DNA from: Effrenium voratum
Lineage: Eukaryota; Sar; Dinophyceae; Suessiales; Symbiodiniaceae
Assembly (NCBI GenBank): GCA_963377175.1
Contig: CAUJNA010001602.1
Location: 847,036 to 911,035 of the forward strand
DNA: 64,000 nt
Direction: 5' to 3'
The notes beneath the pieces were generated by a model. The model saw only the letters and a list, made by a program, of their open reading frames with translations. It had not been told where the DNA came from and did no database searches. Below, in pieces: positions 12,037 through 25,582 of the stretch (position 1 is the first letter of the stretch; each line of letters starts with the position of its first letter). A program made the position numbers and the translations under genes.

Positions 12037-14987
12037 TCCACATGCACACTGTTTAAGAATCACCGCGGACCAATAGGCAGGGAGGCAATCCCATTTCCCT
12101 CAGTTGTCCTTCAGAGAACCGTTTAAGAATGAATAATGATCAACAAACACGGTGGACCAACCAATAGGGGAGGCAATATTTTTTCTCGAGTTAATTTGCC
12201 TGCGGGGCTGGGCCAACAATGGTTTAAACACTTGTGCAAAAATCTGTGTGAACCGCCCTTTAAAGGTGGCCAGGGTATGGTTCTTGAAATTCAAAAGGGT
12301 CGAGCCCAGTTAGAAACACATGGGGTTATCTCTCTCAGAATCTGGGGGAGTCTTCCCAAATGTTGACTGTTTCAAAACGGAATTTGACTGTGTCCAAATA
12401 CCCACTTGGGAAACTAGCGAAAGAATGGGGAACAAAAATTAAAGAATCATCAAAAGTTCTGCCTCTTAGGATGAAAACTCTTACCGGAAAGTTCAAAATT
12501 GGAGATCCCGTGGTCAAGGGACCGCATGCCGTCCAAGTTCCCGGATGCGCTTGAAGCTGGCAGTTACTTTCAGAATAGTGGTAACCAGCACAATCAAATC
12601 ACTGTACCTCGAGCGCACATCGGCCAGGGGCATGTTAATTCATGCCAAACATTGCCGCTGGCCTGTTCCCTCGAAGTTGATGGCGCACAGAAAAGTGGGC
12701 CTGTCCTGCGGCCGAGCTGACACGAGAAAATGGTCGAAGTGACCCCAAGTTGCAAACCGGTTTCCTACGGGCGAGTGGGGGAGCTTTCGTCATTTCCTTC
12801 GCCATTTCAAAGACAGAAGGTTCGCGGTCGAACAAAACATGCTGGACTTGGCAAAGCCCATAGAACGCCCAAAAATCGGAATGTGAATCAACATTGCGGA
12901 GATCCCCTCCGGACGGTTTCAGAAACAAAAACTCAAAAGGGAGCAGTCATTTCACTTGGGCGCATCTCCGTCTCTGTACCTTGGACGAAATGCTTGAAAA
13001 TCAACGTCGATGAAGCCTGGCCCATCCACCAAATTCTAGATGAGCCGGAAAACTCGAGCATTGCTCAGCTTACACTTGATTGGCGTCCTGGACTGGTGGT
13101 ATGGAGGTGGGGGGTGTTTCCCATTTGCCTTCAAAACCACCAATCCAAACCACTAATACAGTGTAGGGTAACCCGAATCGCCTAACATCCGGTTCCCCGG
13201 TGACAACCGGGTGACGCATGGACAAAAAAAAAACCTCCAAACCAGTTTGCGATCCCAGGCTCCGGGTCAGCACGCAGTGTGTCATGCTCTGCTCCGGAAG
13301 GCTGCTCAGGGAAAAACGTGGATTGATACAGCTTTTTATTTGGGCTCCAATGGACGGCCTGCCGACTTTGAACAATCTAATGCACGTAAGCGAAAGCAGT
13401 GCTCTTGCTGAATCCAAGCCAGACCGTCTCCACGAAGCTTGTAAAGACCACGAACGCAACAGTGAAATCATTTGACCGGCACTTGCGCGTCAAGGAATGC
13501 ATCCTCAACATGTCATTTGGAGTGCGCGGGTGACTTCATGCGACTAGGTCTGTGTTCGTATGTTTCATCTGCGAATCTAATTCTCCTAATATAACAATCC
13601 GTTGCATTCAAGCTATCCTAAATTAAGACGTATCTAGGATAAGTAGGTGGGAACACGTTCAATCTTACCCAATGGCCAATGGCCAGTATCCTGATAGTTT
13701 GCTGGGATTGTGTTCGGATACTGTTAGTTTACAATCTGCCATTTGATTCTGGCCAACAATTATGGGTATTTAGGACAAAAGGCGGGAGACCCATCGAAGT
13801 CTATAGGGCTAGCTTTCAATTAGTTGCCGACGGCGGCAGTTCCTTCTAAACTACCTTTGACCAAGTCTACACCCTTGAAAAACATAACTCTACACCATAC
13901 TCACCGTAGTCATCCGAGTTCCCCTCTTGGACAAGCACTTTGTCTGCAGGCTTGACTCCAAACCCACCCTCAACCAAGCATAAAGTAACCTCCTGAGCCC
14001 CAGATGGTGGGAACCAACACTGAACAAACCCGAAACCCACCTCAAACCACCTGCCCTGAACCCAACACGATCAACCAAAGATGCATGAAACTGTAACTAA
14101 ACCAACCCTTGACCAGCCTTGACCCCAACCTCACCAGGGGGTGGGTTTTGGGGAACCATGGGGAGGTCCTCTGATCATACATGTCACTGCTGACTCTAAG
14201 AGGGCGTTGTTGTTGCACACAACCTCCCCTTTTCACTACACCCCCGCCCAACCTCCTTCGATAAATGCCGGACTTTGGTACTTGGATGTGACATTGGCAA
14301 ACGAACTTCTCAAACACCATGCCATCTTGCCGTTTGACTATGTCCTCGTTCGTCGTGTGTTGAAACAAAAGGAACACCCTTAAAGAGGTGATCCACACTC
14401 CCGGCCCCTCTCTTTCTGTTGCGTCAAACTGGCGTCCTTGGTGCCTGTGTAGACCACAAGTTGGTCCCCGCTGGAGGACAATGCAAAGCTACCTGCCGTG
14501 GAGCGATTTCAACATAGAAGCGCAGAAGGTGCTTTTGGGGATGTCTTGGATGAGGACTTGGAATGGAAATCATCTTTGAGCAAAACCCAAAAGCCCCTTG
14601 CCTGACCTCAAACCGGTGGTGGGGATGACAAGCAAACAGTGTACGGCTCCACACGTCACAAGGACCTGCAGACCAAGAACGCTCCACACAGCCAAAGACG
14701 CAACCCGGCAACTCCAGTTGGCACCAGCGGAGAAAAGACTCCTGTTATTTCTGGTGAAGCAAGTCCTGACTCTCTTTGGGGTTTCTTCTTCAGCCAGTGG
14801 TTGGGAACGCTCGTTTTCCAAGAGGTCACAAAGAGAGCGAAAGGTCGTGTGCCAAAAGAAACAACCAAGCAAAAAAGGGGATCCCTGAAACCCCTTTGAG
14901 CCAAAACGGGGGGTCAACCTTTCGGCCCTGTCCGCACGAGAAGGCCGAGAAGGCCCCCCCCTCCCGCCCCCCCCCCCCCCGGGCCGC
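12037..14987. other. no gene recognised
   Basis: Mixed-composition sequence. Several frames of 60-150 codons are open but mirror each other on opposite strands and show no motif. Nothing else is supported. Confidence 0.4.
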
Positions 14988-15065
14988 CTGACGCAGTAGT
15001 GAAGTTCTCCCGTCGCAGCAGGCCGCCCACAGGCAGCGGCCCGGAAGCGGTGAACTGCAGCACGC
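14988..15065 (-). CDS. candidate coding exon with GC donor
   Basis: The minus strand reads VLQFTASGPLPVGGLL, then RRENFTTAS. The borders are TTCCCTAG|GCGTG and GCGTCAG|GCGGCC, the latter a GC-type donor. A C/G homopolymer stretch follows inside the intron. No family is recognised. Confidence 0.4.
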
Positions 15066-17041
15066 CTAGGGAACTTTGTGTGACGGCTTTTTGGACCACG
15101 CTCGGGGGCGTGTTTTTCTTTCAGGAAACCTCCCTAAACAATGATTTTCCTTTTGGTGTCCCAGCTTTTCAAACATTTTCCTTTTCTGGGACCCCCGGAA
15201 ATGGTGGTTTTACTTTTGGCTTCCCAGTTTATAAGAAGAAAGACAAACCCACTAGTTGGTCAATCGGATCTGGGCAGTCGAAAGGGAAACCCAAAAGAAC
15301 CCGAAGGAGAACAGGGCGTGGTTGGTTTGTTCATCCAAAAGGGATCCCAAGATTGGCTTGTTGGCTCCCCGAGTTGGGAAATCTCGCGTGTTGGTTTTTG
15401 GTTGGTGGTGTATAGTTTGGATTCTCTTTGGCCAAGTTGTTCTCAAAATGCTAGACAAAACTGGCCGGCGGTTCAAGAACTTTGCCGTTGTAAATGGGCT
15501 GGTCAAACTCATCGTCCCTACTAAAAGTGGTCAACTGTTGAGGAACAGCTTTTTGCCCAAGTGTTACAAAAGTTGGCTGACAGTTGAAGGAAACGTTGGT
15601 TGTGTTGCCGGCTTTGCTTTGCTCATGGGCAAATGTTGGCAATGTTGCTTCAGGCTCTGAAAAATATACACTTCAACTCTTTAGACAACCCTTGTAAAGT
15701 GGCTGATCGCCAAGGTCCTGAATTCTATAACAGGTGAAGATGGAACCAAAAAGCCAAAGTCTGGAGTTGTTGCCTCTGTCAAATGATTGGCTTCAGTTCC
15801 GGCCAGAGGTGCATTGTGTCAACAAGGGTTTGGACAAATGTCCATGAGCCTTGCCGAGCAACTCAGAATCAAGCTCGCCGGGTTGGTAAGTTGCAAACAG
15901 AAACCAGCATGACTGAGCTTTGTTGACGCCTGGTGCGGAGTCCTGCATTCGACTGGCACGAGGTGATCGGGGGATAGCTCGCTCGAGCCATGCTTGTCAA
16001 CCCCCAAAAAGCCAGCTCACAGATCAGTTGAGCAAATGTCCAGGAATTCCCTTTGGGATGATTAAGGGAGAACATGCAAAAGAAACACATGCATTTCTAT
16101 GGACCCATTTGGATATCTATTTTTTGAGGGTTCGCTTGAAGGGAAACCACGAAGAAAACCACCCACGGGGGGTCCCTATGGACCCATTTTCGGCAACATC
16201 TCGCGCGGCTCTCTTTCGCGGCCTTCAGAGTCCCGGAAGGAGCCATCAGCTTTCACGCCGTTGTCAGTGACATAGATTGTTTGGCCCCCGCTCACGGCAG
16301 CAAGCAACAGGATCGCAAAATCGTCTGGATCATCCTCGGGGAAGAGGCCATGGGAATGGGGAACGTTTGGGCTCGGTGATCCTTGAAAAACACACAACTG
16401 CGCAACTCTAAGCACATGCTGAAAGAACTCGCATCGAGCTTGTCAGTGAAGGCAAGGTCATGTGCACGGGAAATTCATATCAATTCCGTTGACGGATTCC
16501 CGGAGAGAAATATAGCAGCATCTTGTTCGGAGTGTTGTGCCAAAGACACTTAGATTTACCCTTGCATTGAACAAACCTCGCCCTTCGGACAATTTCATTC
16601 CATGTGTGGTTTGCCTTTGGACACCCTCAAAAGAATAGAGGGCCCCGCTCTATTAGTGTTCAAACATCTTTCACAGGGATTCCTTCAAAGTCTCCTTTAA
16701 ACATGACACCTGAACTTCCCCTCATGTCCCCCAATTTTCCGTGAGAGCACTTCGAGGGTCTTGTGACTTCCTTTTCTGGGCCAGACTTAGACCCAGACAA
16801 CGGACATCCAGGAACACCCCATTTTTCTATGCCCAAAACGCCACAGGGATCCTTACATACACCGGAACATTGCCTTGTAGATGGTGGTGTCCCTAAATTT
16901 TGGTGTTGAAAAAGCAACATGTTTCAAATGGTTGCAAAATGAATTTCTTTTAAGGAGCCCTGCAAAAAGGCGAGGCGTTGGTCGTTGAAGGAAATAATCC
17001 GCAGTCCGAATCCCCCGAGGCGCTGCTTGGAAGCCCACCAC

Positions 17042-17109
17042 CGCGCAGTCCCCGGCGCTCAGCGCCGTGGGGGCCGCGCAGTCGCTGCAGGTGCCGTTCA
17101 GGTGCATGC
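17042..17109 (-). CDS. candidate Cys-containing exon
   Basis: The minus strand reads MHLNGTCSDCAAPTALSAG, then DCA, with a NGTCSDC motif and all third positions G or C. It is preceded by CACCGCCCCAAG and followed by GCG|GTGGTG. The frame stays open a further 20 codons, so the true donor may lie farther left. Spaced Cys pairs with Ala/Ser/Gly linkers recall extracellular Cys-rich repeats common in dinoflagellates. This is a loose resemblance. Confidence 0.4.
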
Positions 17110-18058
17110 CTTGGGGCGGTGAAAAGGCAAAGAAAAATGTGGGTCTGGAAAAAGCTCTCCTATTTTGCGTGGGTGTGCGCGTTTCTGTGTTTTTGGAGGT
17201 TACTCCCGTTTTTGTTGGCTGCTCGGCACTGCTCTGCTCCTTTTCTCTCTGCGTGGGCACGTGGCCTCTTTCGTTTGTGCCGCTACTGGTGGTTCTTCCT
17301 TCTTGCCCAGGATGCGCAACTGGGATGCCTTTAAAAAAAAGAAGAAAAACAACAAAAAAAACACCAGTGTAATGCATGATGGTCGCGGCCCCTCTTTTTA
17401 CTTGGGTGTTGCCACCTCGGCGAGTTCTCCTGCTTGAAGGCCGCAGCTGCTAAGTCAAATGTGCCGTGGGGTCGTTTTGCCACAGGGAGGGGAATCCATA
17501 TCTATTCCACAATGGGGGAGCTTAACGGAACAACCCAGCACACAAGACTGCGAACTGCACCTGAGACGCAGCGTGCCCGCAACAAAGCTCTTAGCCCCTG
17601 CAACGGCAGTCCGCAAACGCACAGAGTCTTCAAAGACCATCTCTGTGTCACGTCAGACCTCCCTCTGGGTCATGGTGGTCAAAAAGGAACCCGTACGTTG
17701 GTTGTCTAAAGTCGCAAGTAAAAGGTTGGTGACCATACTTGCCAACCCCAAGTATAAAAGGGCGTTGATGTCTCCGAAGCTTCACCATTCAACCGCCCGT
17801 CCTCCAGAATTTCTAACTACAAGCTGAGTAATCCACGCGTCTTGGTGAATTCAAAGAACTCTACCTGTACAAAGTACGACAGGGAGCCCCAGAAAGGAGC
17901 ATGAATCACCAGTGTTCTCGGTTCCCAGTTTCAGTCCCCCATGTTTGCTCGGAGAGCAAACAATTTGCCAGGGCACAAAGCTCTACAGGGTAGTGGTCGG
18001 ACAGCTCCTTGGTGACCTGCCCAGACCATTGTCCACGCCTCCAAAACTGTTCTGGATT
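17110..18058. other. no gene recognised
   Basis: Sequence between the Cys-rich exon and the AT-rich NUMT. A few 60-120 codon frames occur on both strands without motif or bias. Confidence 0.4.
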
Positions 18059-18321
18059 TACAGTAAAACCAATTGAACATATTAAGAAAAGAAAAATAAC
18101 AAAAAAAAAAAACAAGGAACAATATAAAAAGATAATTACAGTAATAAAAGATGAAGAAGATAGAAAAAGAACATGAAAGAAACAGAAAAGGAAATGATAT
18201 CTTCGTTCCTCAGCCTTTCCATAAAGACACTGTTCTATTTCTCTTTACTTCTTCTTTAGAATTATTTTATTTTGGAAATCATTACATTTAGAAGTTACAT
18301 CAGATTCATTTTGTTTTCTTA
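18059..18321. other. AT-rich flank of the NUMT with partial inverted repeat
   Basis: Very AT-rich DNA, unlike everything around it. Bases 18159-18194 (reverse complement includes CTGTTTCTTTCATGTTCTTT) resemble 18689-18727, which lies just past the cox1 match in opposite orientation. Joined and inverted mitochondrial fragments are typical of dinoflagellate mitochondrial DNA, so this is probably part of the same transferred piece. Confidence 0.55.
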
Positions 18322-18735
18322 TTAATATTTATATCACATGTTCATGTTGTTCTTTCTTTAGGAGCTATAATTGCTATCTTCTCTGGAATAATCTTCAATG
18401 GAGAAAAGATTGTTGGTACTAAGAATTTATTACTTTCATCCTCATGTACACTCTCTCTTTATCATTGTAATTTAATATTTATTGCTATTATTCTTACCTT
18501 GTCCCCAATGCATTTCTCAGGATTTAATGTTACGCCAAGAAGAATCGCATCCTTTCCAGATTCTTTTCATTCCTGGAATTACCTGTCATCTATTGGATCA
18601 GGAATAACTTTCCTATACTGTTCTTTTCTTTATGTTTATTTGCATATCTTATATTGTTTGTGTCTTTCCTTTTTCATCTTTTATTATTCTGTTTCTTTCA
18701 TTTGCATTGTTATGTTCTTTTCCTATCACCTTTCT
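18322..18735 (+). pseudogene. nuclear copy of mitochondrial cox1 3' part (NUMT)
   Basis: The plus frame 18322 onward encodes a COX1 C-terminal region: LSLGAIIAIFSGIIFNGEK, then LTLSPMHFSGFNV, PRRI, and FPDSFHSWNYLSSIGSGIT. The PRRI...FPD...WNYLSSIGS signature and the preceding HxHxVLSLGA block are characteristic of cytochrome oxidase subunit I. The residues PMHFSG and NVTPRR replace the usual PMHFLG and NVMPRR; TCA and ACG would become TTA and ATG by C-to-U editing, known in dinoflagellate mitochondria. The copy therefore looks like unedited mitochondrial DNA. The 5' two thirds of cox1 are absent, and the frame upstream of 18322 is disturbed. It is flanked by nuclear-type sequence, so it is unlikely to be expressed as COX1. 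Confidence 0.9.
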
Positions 18736-18744
18736 ATTAAGCCC

Positions 18745-20437
18745 GTTTTCCGGGCTTCATCTCCCTTGAGCGCCTCGAACCACTGCACGGGTGAGCTGCT
18801 GCAAATTGAGCTGGAGATGTACCCGTCAGCGCATCCTTGCTCAAAGACTCCTGGCTTGCGAGTGCTAGCAAGTCTGAAGCTACGGATGGAAACATCAGCC
18901 AATGCCTATCAATGCCTGTACAACGGAAACATCTTTGAGACTCCTCTTCCCAAATGCAGCCAGGGCTTAAAGTCGATTGACGGGGTTACCTTTGGCTCTC
19001 GCCGTCCGGCTGCACAGTTTGAACCTCCCAGATCACTGGGGTGGGATAAGTCGCACTTACGGTGAGCCGCCAGCATGTCTACCTTACCTCATCCCAATAC
19101 GCCCAAGGAGTGCCCAGAAACTCTCGGCACCGAAACCTCGATGTTGGCTTCACAAAATCGCGTCCGCACGGAAGAAACTGGACGATCAGTGCTTCCAACT
19201 AGCACTATGAGAGGTAGCCAAGGGAAACAGGCAAAAAAAGTGCAAGTTGGAAACCCCTTGAACTACTAGAGTGGCATCCCCCAAAAGTTTTCAACTGCTC
19301 TCCCTTGGTTACCTCTGCGATCCGTTGGGCCCGGATTGCTCCTGACAGATTCACGTGCTCCTCGATGTGAAACACCGCCGCTGGGGAGGCCTGCGGTCAC
19401 AGGAGCGCAACCAAGAGCAGAAACCAAAGGAGGCGGATGCAAACCTTGCTTGGCCCTCAGAATTTGGTGTGTCTGCATGTTTTAATGTTGTAAGCATGAA
19501 GCATGAGAAACACACAGGCAAGTAGCCCAATCTCTCCAAAACACCCGAGACCAGAATTGACACGATCACCCAACAAATCCAATCAGGAGGTTGCAACTGG
19601 GCTTTCAATATTTGTTCACCCGGCGGGTCTCGAGCCAAATCCCCAACTTACCCAAAAAGTGCGTAGGATCCCAATGAACCACAGGGACCCCCTTTTCCGA
19701 TGAATCCGCCAGGCCATGGAGCGAGTTCCGAGTTGCTGGCGCTCGCAAAGTGTGGAAGGGCTTCAGATGGGATCCGTGCAAGTCGCCTTTCTTTGACTTC
19801 AACTTGGCTCGTTAAATTCCAAGTGCCCGTGGCTCAAAACCAAGGGAACCTCCTCTCAAAAAAGACGGCAACCTGCGCCAAACCGTTTACTTTGAACTCA
19901 CCTCGTGTCACGCGGCTGTGTCTCAAAATCGCAGAACCCCCAAAATGGGTGACCTTTCCATTGGTGTCCCTTGGAGCCAATGCCAGAACGGCGCAAGAAC
20001 CCCGTTTTCCGAAGTGGCCAGCCTGCAGGTGAGAACTTGCGATGATCCGGTCGTAGGTGTTGCTGCTGCTGGACACCGTGGTGTCCAAGTCGTTCCTGCC
20101 CAAACGGACGAGAGGACCACAGGGGATGGTCTTTTGGAGCGGAACCCTTTGTTGGATTGTGTGGCGGACATCATTGGGGGGGGAGTTATGTCCACCATGC
20201 TAGGGCTTCCCTATTGGGTTTGTCTTCAGGCTCTACTGTTTTGGGGCGTATTGAAAAGCCTGATTTCAGATCCATGTGGAGACAAACCCAAAAACGGCAT
20301 GGGGCAACCCAAGCTTTATCAAATAGCGGCTAGTACGAGCCTGTCGCGCGACATGGTAAAGCACCAAGGCCAAGTAAAGCACCAAGGCCAATCCCAACAT
20401 GACAAAGCTAAGTGAGCACGCCCAACTTGCAGCGAGC
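18745..20437. other. no gene recognised
   Basis: Mixed sequence between the NUMT and a purine microsatellite. The cox1 frame runs on by chance to 19065. No exon with clear borders was seen. Confidence 0.4.
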
Positions 20438-20526
20438 AAGAAAGAAAGAAAGAAAGAAAGAAAAAAAGAAAGAAAGAAAGAAAGGCAGGAAGGAAGGAAG
20501 GAAGGAAGGAAGAAGAAAAGAAGAAT
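20438..20526. repeat. (GAAA)n/(GGAA)n purine tract
   Basis: A GAAA tract of about 50 bases changes to GGAA for about 30 bases and ends in AGAAGAAAAGAAG. It is a simple microsatellite. Its complement gives Phe/Leu/Ser-rich frames, which are not genes. Confidence 0.95.
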
Positions 20527-21255
20527 AATGGGAAAATGCGGGATGTATGAGAGGAGGGAGTCATGAAATTCAAGGACGTCTGTGCCCCATGCCCTCACCG
20601 TGGCTTGAAGCCAGGCGCACCCGGTGAGCAACGTGTAGTTGGGAAGGCTGCTCATGATTGACGTCCACTCGCTGTCCTGTGGCGCGCTGCAAAAGGTGGG
20701 TCAATGAGTCAGCAGATCCCAAGGCCTGGGGAATACCGGATTTGCATATAGATTGCAAGCAAGCAACAGTGAACTATAGAGAGAGAGAGAGAGATCCCTT
20801 TCCTTCCTCCTTTTGGCTCCAAACAAATCTCCAATCCCAACGAGGTTCTGAGTCTATGATGGAATCCACAAGACAGAATCTTTGGGCGATTTCGGCCGCC
20901 GCAGATAAGAGTTAATTACAACTCACCAGGGAAGGTTAAAGTGCTTGCGGCCAGGACATGTTTAAGGCCACGTCTCCACACACTTGGACACTGCTCAAAT
21001 GCCTTTGACTGATCTCTTCGCCGCTCAGGGAAAACCATTTGTTAGGCTCGTCAACCCTTCGCCAATTGTTAGGTCCGGCCTCGTCGAAATAGCTTCCATC
21101 AGCGTTGAAGTCACCGGCAACCATGTAGTAGTCAGCCGCAAAAGCCCCCTGGCAGGCTCGCGCACCTACATGCCTAGAAAAAATAGCAACATGGCTTGGT
21201 AATATTAATCATTGTCGTTATGATACTCCGAATTGTGTTGATAGAATTGGTGATA
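20527..21255. other. no gene recognised
   Basis: Unique sequence with a short (GA)n run at 20776-20794. No coding evidence was found. Confidence 0.4.
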
Positions 21256-21889
<634 letters not shown>

Positions 21890-22732
21890 TAACAACACGA
21901 TAATATGTGTCTTCTGTTGGGGTTCAACCAATACAGAATCAAACGGGTAAACCATATCGAAAAAGAGCATTCGTTGATTAAGAATGTAGAACATGAAGAA
22001 TTGGAAGGAAGCAAAACCAACTTCCAAGGGTTAGACTCGGAACTTGAAAGCTGGCTTGTGCCTTGTATGCCGCTGTCCTGGCAAGAAGAAGCTTCTCCTG
22101 ACACATATGCCTTGATGCTTAGGAAGGTGTCAGTCAATCGACCAAGCCTTTTCTTCAGATGACAACTCATCTGCCAAACAGCCAGTCCTGAGATTCCATG
22201 CTAAATTGAGATTTCGACCGGCGATGGACGACTCTTCTTGACTTAGGAGTTTCTATCACACTCCGAGAAACTGTCGTGGAAAGGCCTCTTGGCACTCCAT
22301 GCAGCAGCTTGATGGTGCCAAACAATCCAGATCTGAACATCTGCAATGCCAGGTTTGCCGCAGCTGATGTCGTGCAAGCGTCTCTACTTGTTCAGGCGAA
22401 CGATGGAACCCGCCTGGCCTCCATCCAAGATAGAACGGACGGGTACTTGGCAATCTCCTCAGCTGGCGATTTATTGGAGGGACCTTCAGTGTGCCATTCC
22501 TTCAGAAAGCGCACGTGGCACTCTGAGAGCCAATAAATGGATCATGCCATTGCTCCCTCTGGAATATTGTATATATGCATATATGTGGATATACAAGCAT
22601 ATATCTGAATATATACGCATATACATATGCAAAAGTGGGAGTGTCGTGGAAACGAATTGACTTGACAACCAGCCCATTTGTGCAAAAGCCTCAAATAATT
22701 GTGGGTCAACGTTAAACCACCCGGAAAAAAAA
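21890..22732. other. no gene recognised
   Basis: Unique sequence with an AT/AC-rich patch at 22565-22628 (ATATGCATATATG-like steps). Open frames of 85-104 codons on both strands show no motif. Confidence 0.4.
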
Positions 22733-23010
22733 CGCAGGGTTTAGTCCTGGGTTCCATTTACCAGCATTCCATTTTGGGTACCTATGGACCCACAGCCACA
22801 TGGAAGCAGTGCCATCCCTGCCGCCAAGGCTCCGCGGAGGCCGTGCTGGGGGAGGTGTGGGTGGAGGCGATGGCCAGCCGCGCGCCCCCTGAATCAAAGA
22901 CCCCCAGTCAATATGTCGTCTTGGAAAATTGGCTGTGGATCAAAATGGGTGCCCAAAATGGAACCCTGGTAAATGGAAACATGGACTAAAATCTGCGGTC
23001 CCCTGGCGGT
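22733..23010. repeat. family-1 inverted repeat pair around a GC-rich island
   Basis: The left arm 22733-22800 and the reverse complement of 22935-23008 share CGCAG.TTTAGTCC, TTCCATTTACCAG, TTCCATTTTGGG and CCACAGCCA in the same order. The 134-base spacer is GC-rich and exon-like (next entry). The arms belong to the family seen at 7.9, 11.9, 50.5 and 53.0 kb. They could be two separate repeats inserted in opposite orientation in neighbouring introns. Confidence 0.65.
22820..22890. CDS. GC-rich exon candidate, strand ambiguous
   Basis: The plus strand reads SAEAVLGEVWVEAMASR with every third base G or C. The minus strand reads GGARLAIASTHTSPSTAS after a TTTGATTCAG acceptor, with a possible GA-type donor at CAGG|GATGGC. 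Both readings are plausible, so the strand is left open. Confidence 0.3.
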
Positions 23011-25582
23011 TTAATTTTGACCCATGCCCAATTGAAACCTTTCCGGTGTTTTCCCCTCTTGGTGGGAACACCAATTTGTTGCATGTCCGAAGAAATCATC
23101 CTCTTCCCAAAAAAGTCAAGGTTGCGAAAGTCGAACTCGAGAGCAACCATGACCCGGTGCCATGCCTGAGGTTTGTTGGGACCCTGGCTCCGAACGTGTG
23201 AGCTTGTTGGTGCCACCACCCAACCCACGTACTGACTTTTTGACTTTTGCCCTGCTGTCTTCCAAGGGTTGACGGGGCCGAAGTCTCTTTCGCCTTCACA
23301 ATGTCTCTGTCCGGCTTTGGTGGCAAATCCGAGCCTTCGTCGCCTACGAGCCTCCGTCGTGACGGGAGATGGTCTACCGGTCTGCAATGAGAACAACTCC
23401 AACAAGGACACTGAGGACCTCGCCATGATCCATCTTCTACTCACTGATTCTGGACATCACATTGGGCCCATTGACAGCTCCAACAATGGCCAGAACCTGT
23501 CCAACTTGCCGGTTCGTGAGACTAAGAACTACCTTCAGAAAGTACTGGACATTTCTCCCACCGGCGGAATCGCACACCCGCCGGACATGCTGCTGAATCA
23601 ACTCCCGAGAGCCAAACGAACAGAGAAAAATGATGATTGGTCCTGCAGAAATGCCGGTGACACTATTTTTTGGGATTCTGGAACGTACGTTCTTGTGTTG
23701 GAAACATTGGAACGTGGGGAAACCATCCAAGCAAATGCATCACGAGTTCCCCCTTCAAAAGCTTATTGCGAAGGCCACGCCCCAAAAGCTCTGTAGAAAC
23801 CACTCCCTGATCACAAGTGCCCTCGCTTTCGCAAGCAACACGAGTCCCTTCAGTAACAAACATCCAGGAGGGCACAACCCATCGGGCTTCTGCTAAACGG
23901 GGGTGGTCGCGACCCAACTTCACCCAGGAACCTCCATGTCAGAACCAAAGCACCAGATATAAGCTGGAATGCCTAACCCAAAGGCACACATCGGTGCGTA
24001 GTTGTGCGACCACCAAACCACGTGCGTCAATGTGATAGAACTCCACTTGTCTGATGGGCAAAATCGCCAAGACAAACCGAACCGTTGCTCGACAGGCCAA
24101 ACCAGGCCTGCAGCAAAGCCAGAGAACACGACCCCGCACCGTGGCCTATGTCCAGGTGAAAGGCATACGGAGGCCGGGAGAAGGTGGCTGTGCTGTCTGG
24201 AAACTCGTCACCGCTCAGGTAGGTGCCCAGAGTCGTGTCGTAAAGGATTGCGTACCTCACTGGAAGATCGCGTGCGTGCGCGTGCACGCCTCAACCACCA
24301 GATCTACTTTTGAACTTAGATGTTGTAAACCTCGAAAGTAGATGCTTGACACTTCAAACCTTTAATACTAAAACCAGATCTACTTGTTGAAGTTGGAATC
24401 CTCGAGTAGAACGTCCCCCCCCCGTCTCAGCCAGGGGGCTGCTCGTCCCCAATTCGTGGGGAGATCCGCAAGGAAAAGTGCCTTGGGCTGTGGGCGTTCA
24501 CAGCCACCTGAGCCGGCCAAAGTGCAGAGCCGTGGAGCATTCTCAAAATAGGCCCCCAAACCAAAAATGGAGCCTGACCCTTTGACCACCAAACGGTGTC
24601 CACCATTTTGACAGACCTCCATGTTGAAATGTCACATTTGCCGCTGGTTGAAGAAATAGAGGGAGGTGGCCTTCAGACAGGTCTCGCCATCGAATCGACT
24701 TGCTTTTTTCGACGTGTTTTTTGTGTTTTTTTTTGCGGGCCTCCGGACAGAAATTGGAAATGTACGTCCTTGCATGGGAAAGCGCCTTCTTCTTCCGCGA
24801 GCAACTCCCAACGTGCTGACCAAACCTAAATGAAGGCCTGGTTTCGGCCATGCTCATCAGGTGGGTGGGTTAAGAATTGAGAGTTCAGACATGAAGACAT
24901 GGAATCCCTGCGAGGAGAACCTCCCAAAAAGCGAAGCCTCTTGCCGGGCCTTTCCCAAAGTTACAAGATTCAATCAGGTTACATCAGGCCAAACGATTAA
25001 AGAGCAACCGGCCGTGGGGCATGTTGGATAGCATGTTGTTCTACAACAAACATATTCCCTTCTCTGAAAACAGCAAGAGTAAGGAATACAGCATGCGTTG
25101 CTCGAAGGCAAAAAATAAGGCTGGCCGTCCTGGAAGATGAGGGAAAAGCATGATCCCCAGCCCGGTCAATACTGGATCAACGCAAAACCAATCAATGCTG
25201 ATGTTGACCAACGCTGAACGAATGCTGGCTAGCACCAAACCAATCCTAGACTAGTAGAAAACCAATACAGCAAAATATGCAGACACTTTCCCAAACCAGC
25301 TTCCCAAAATATGTTCAAGGTTGGACTATGGGTAACCCCGTTGCATAAACCGTTAGCGAAGTTCCTTGTGGCTAAAGTCCTTCTTGGGTGATGTCCTTTT
25401 GGGCGCAATCTCAGTCCTCAAGATTTCGAGATATTGCAGCTAAACTGTTGCACAAAATTCCACAATATCTTGCCCAGGGTTCTGATCATATACCTGGCAA
25501 CACTGGGGTCGAAGTCCCATTAAGCCTCCTTTCAAATATAACCCAGAGGGTCGCAATAGCATCACTATGAGATCACTGTTTT
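23011..25582. other. no firm gene; one weak island
   Basis: The island at 24415-24555, read on minus, gives ENAPRLCTLAGSGG and LFLADLPTNWGRAAPW, but third positions are not biased and the borders are unclear. The rest shows no structure beyond a C run at 24416-24424. Confidence 0.35.

Noticed and set aside
14890..14912. Possible third spliced-leader relic (TTTGAGCCAAAACGG)
   Set aside because: It differs from the leader at several positions and is not followed by a plausible frame; it is likely chance.
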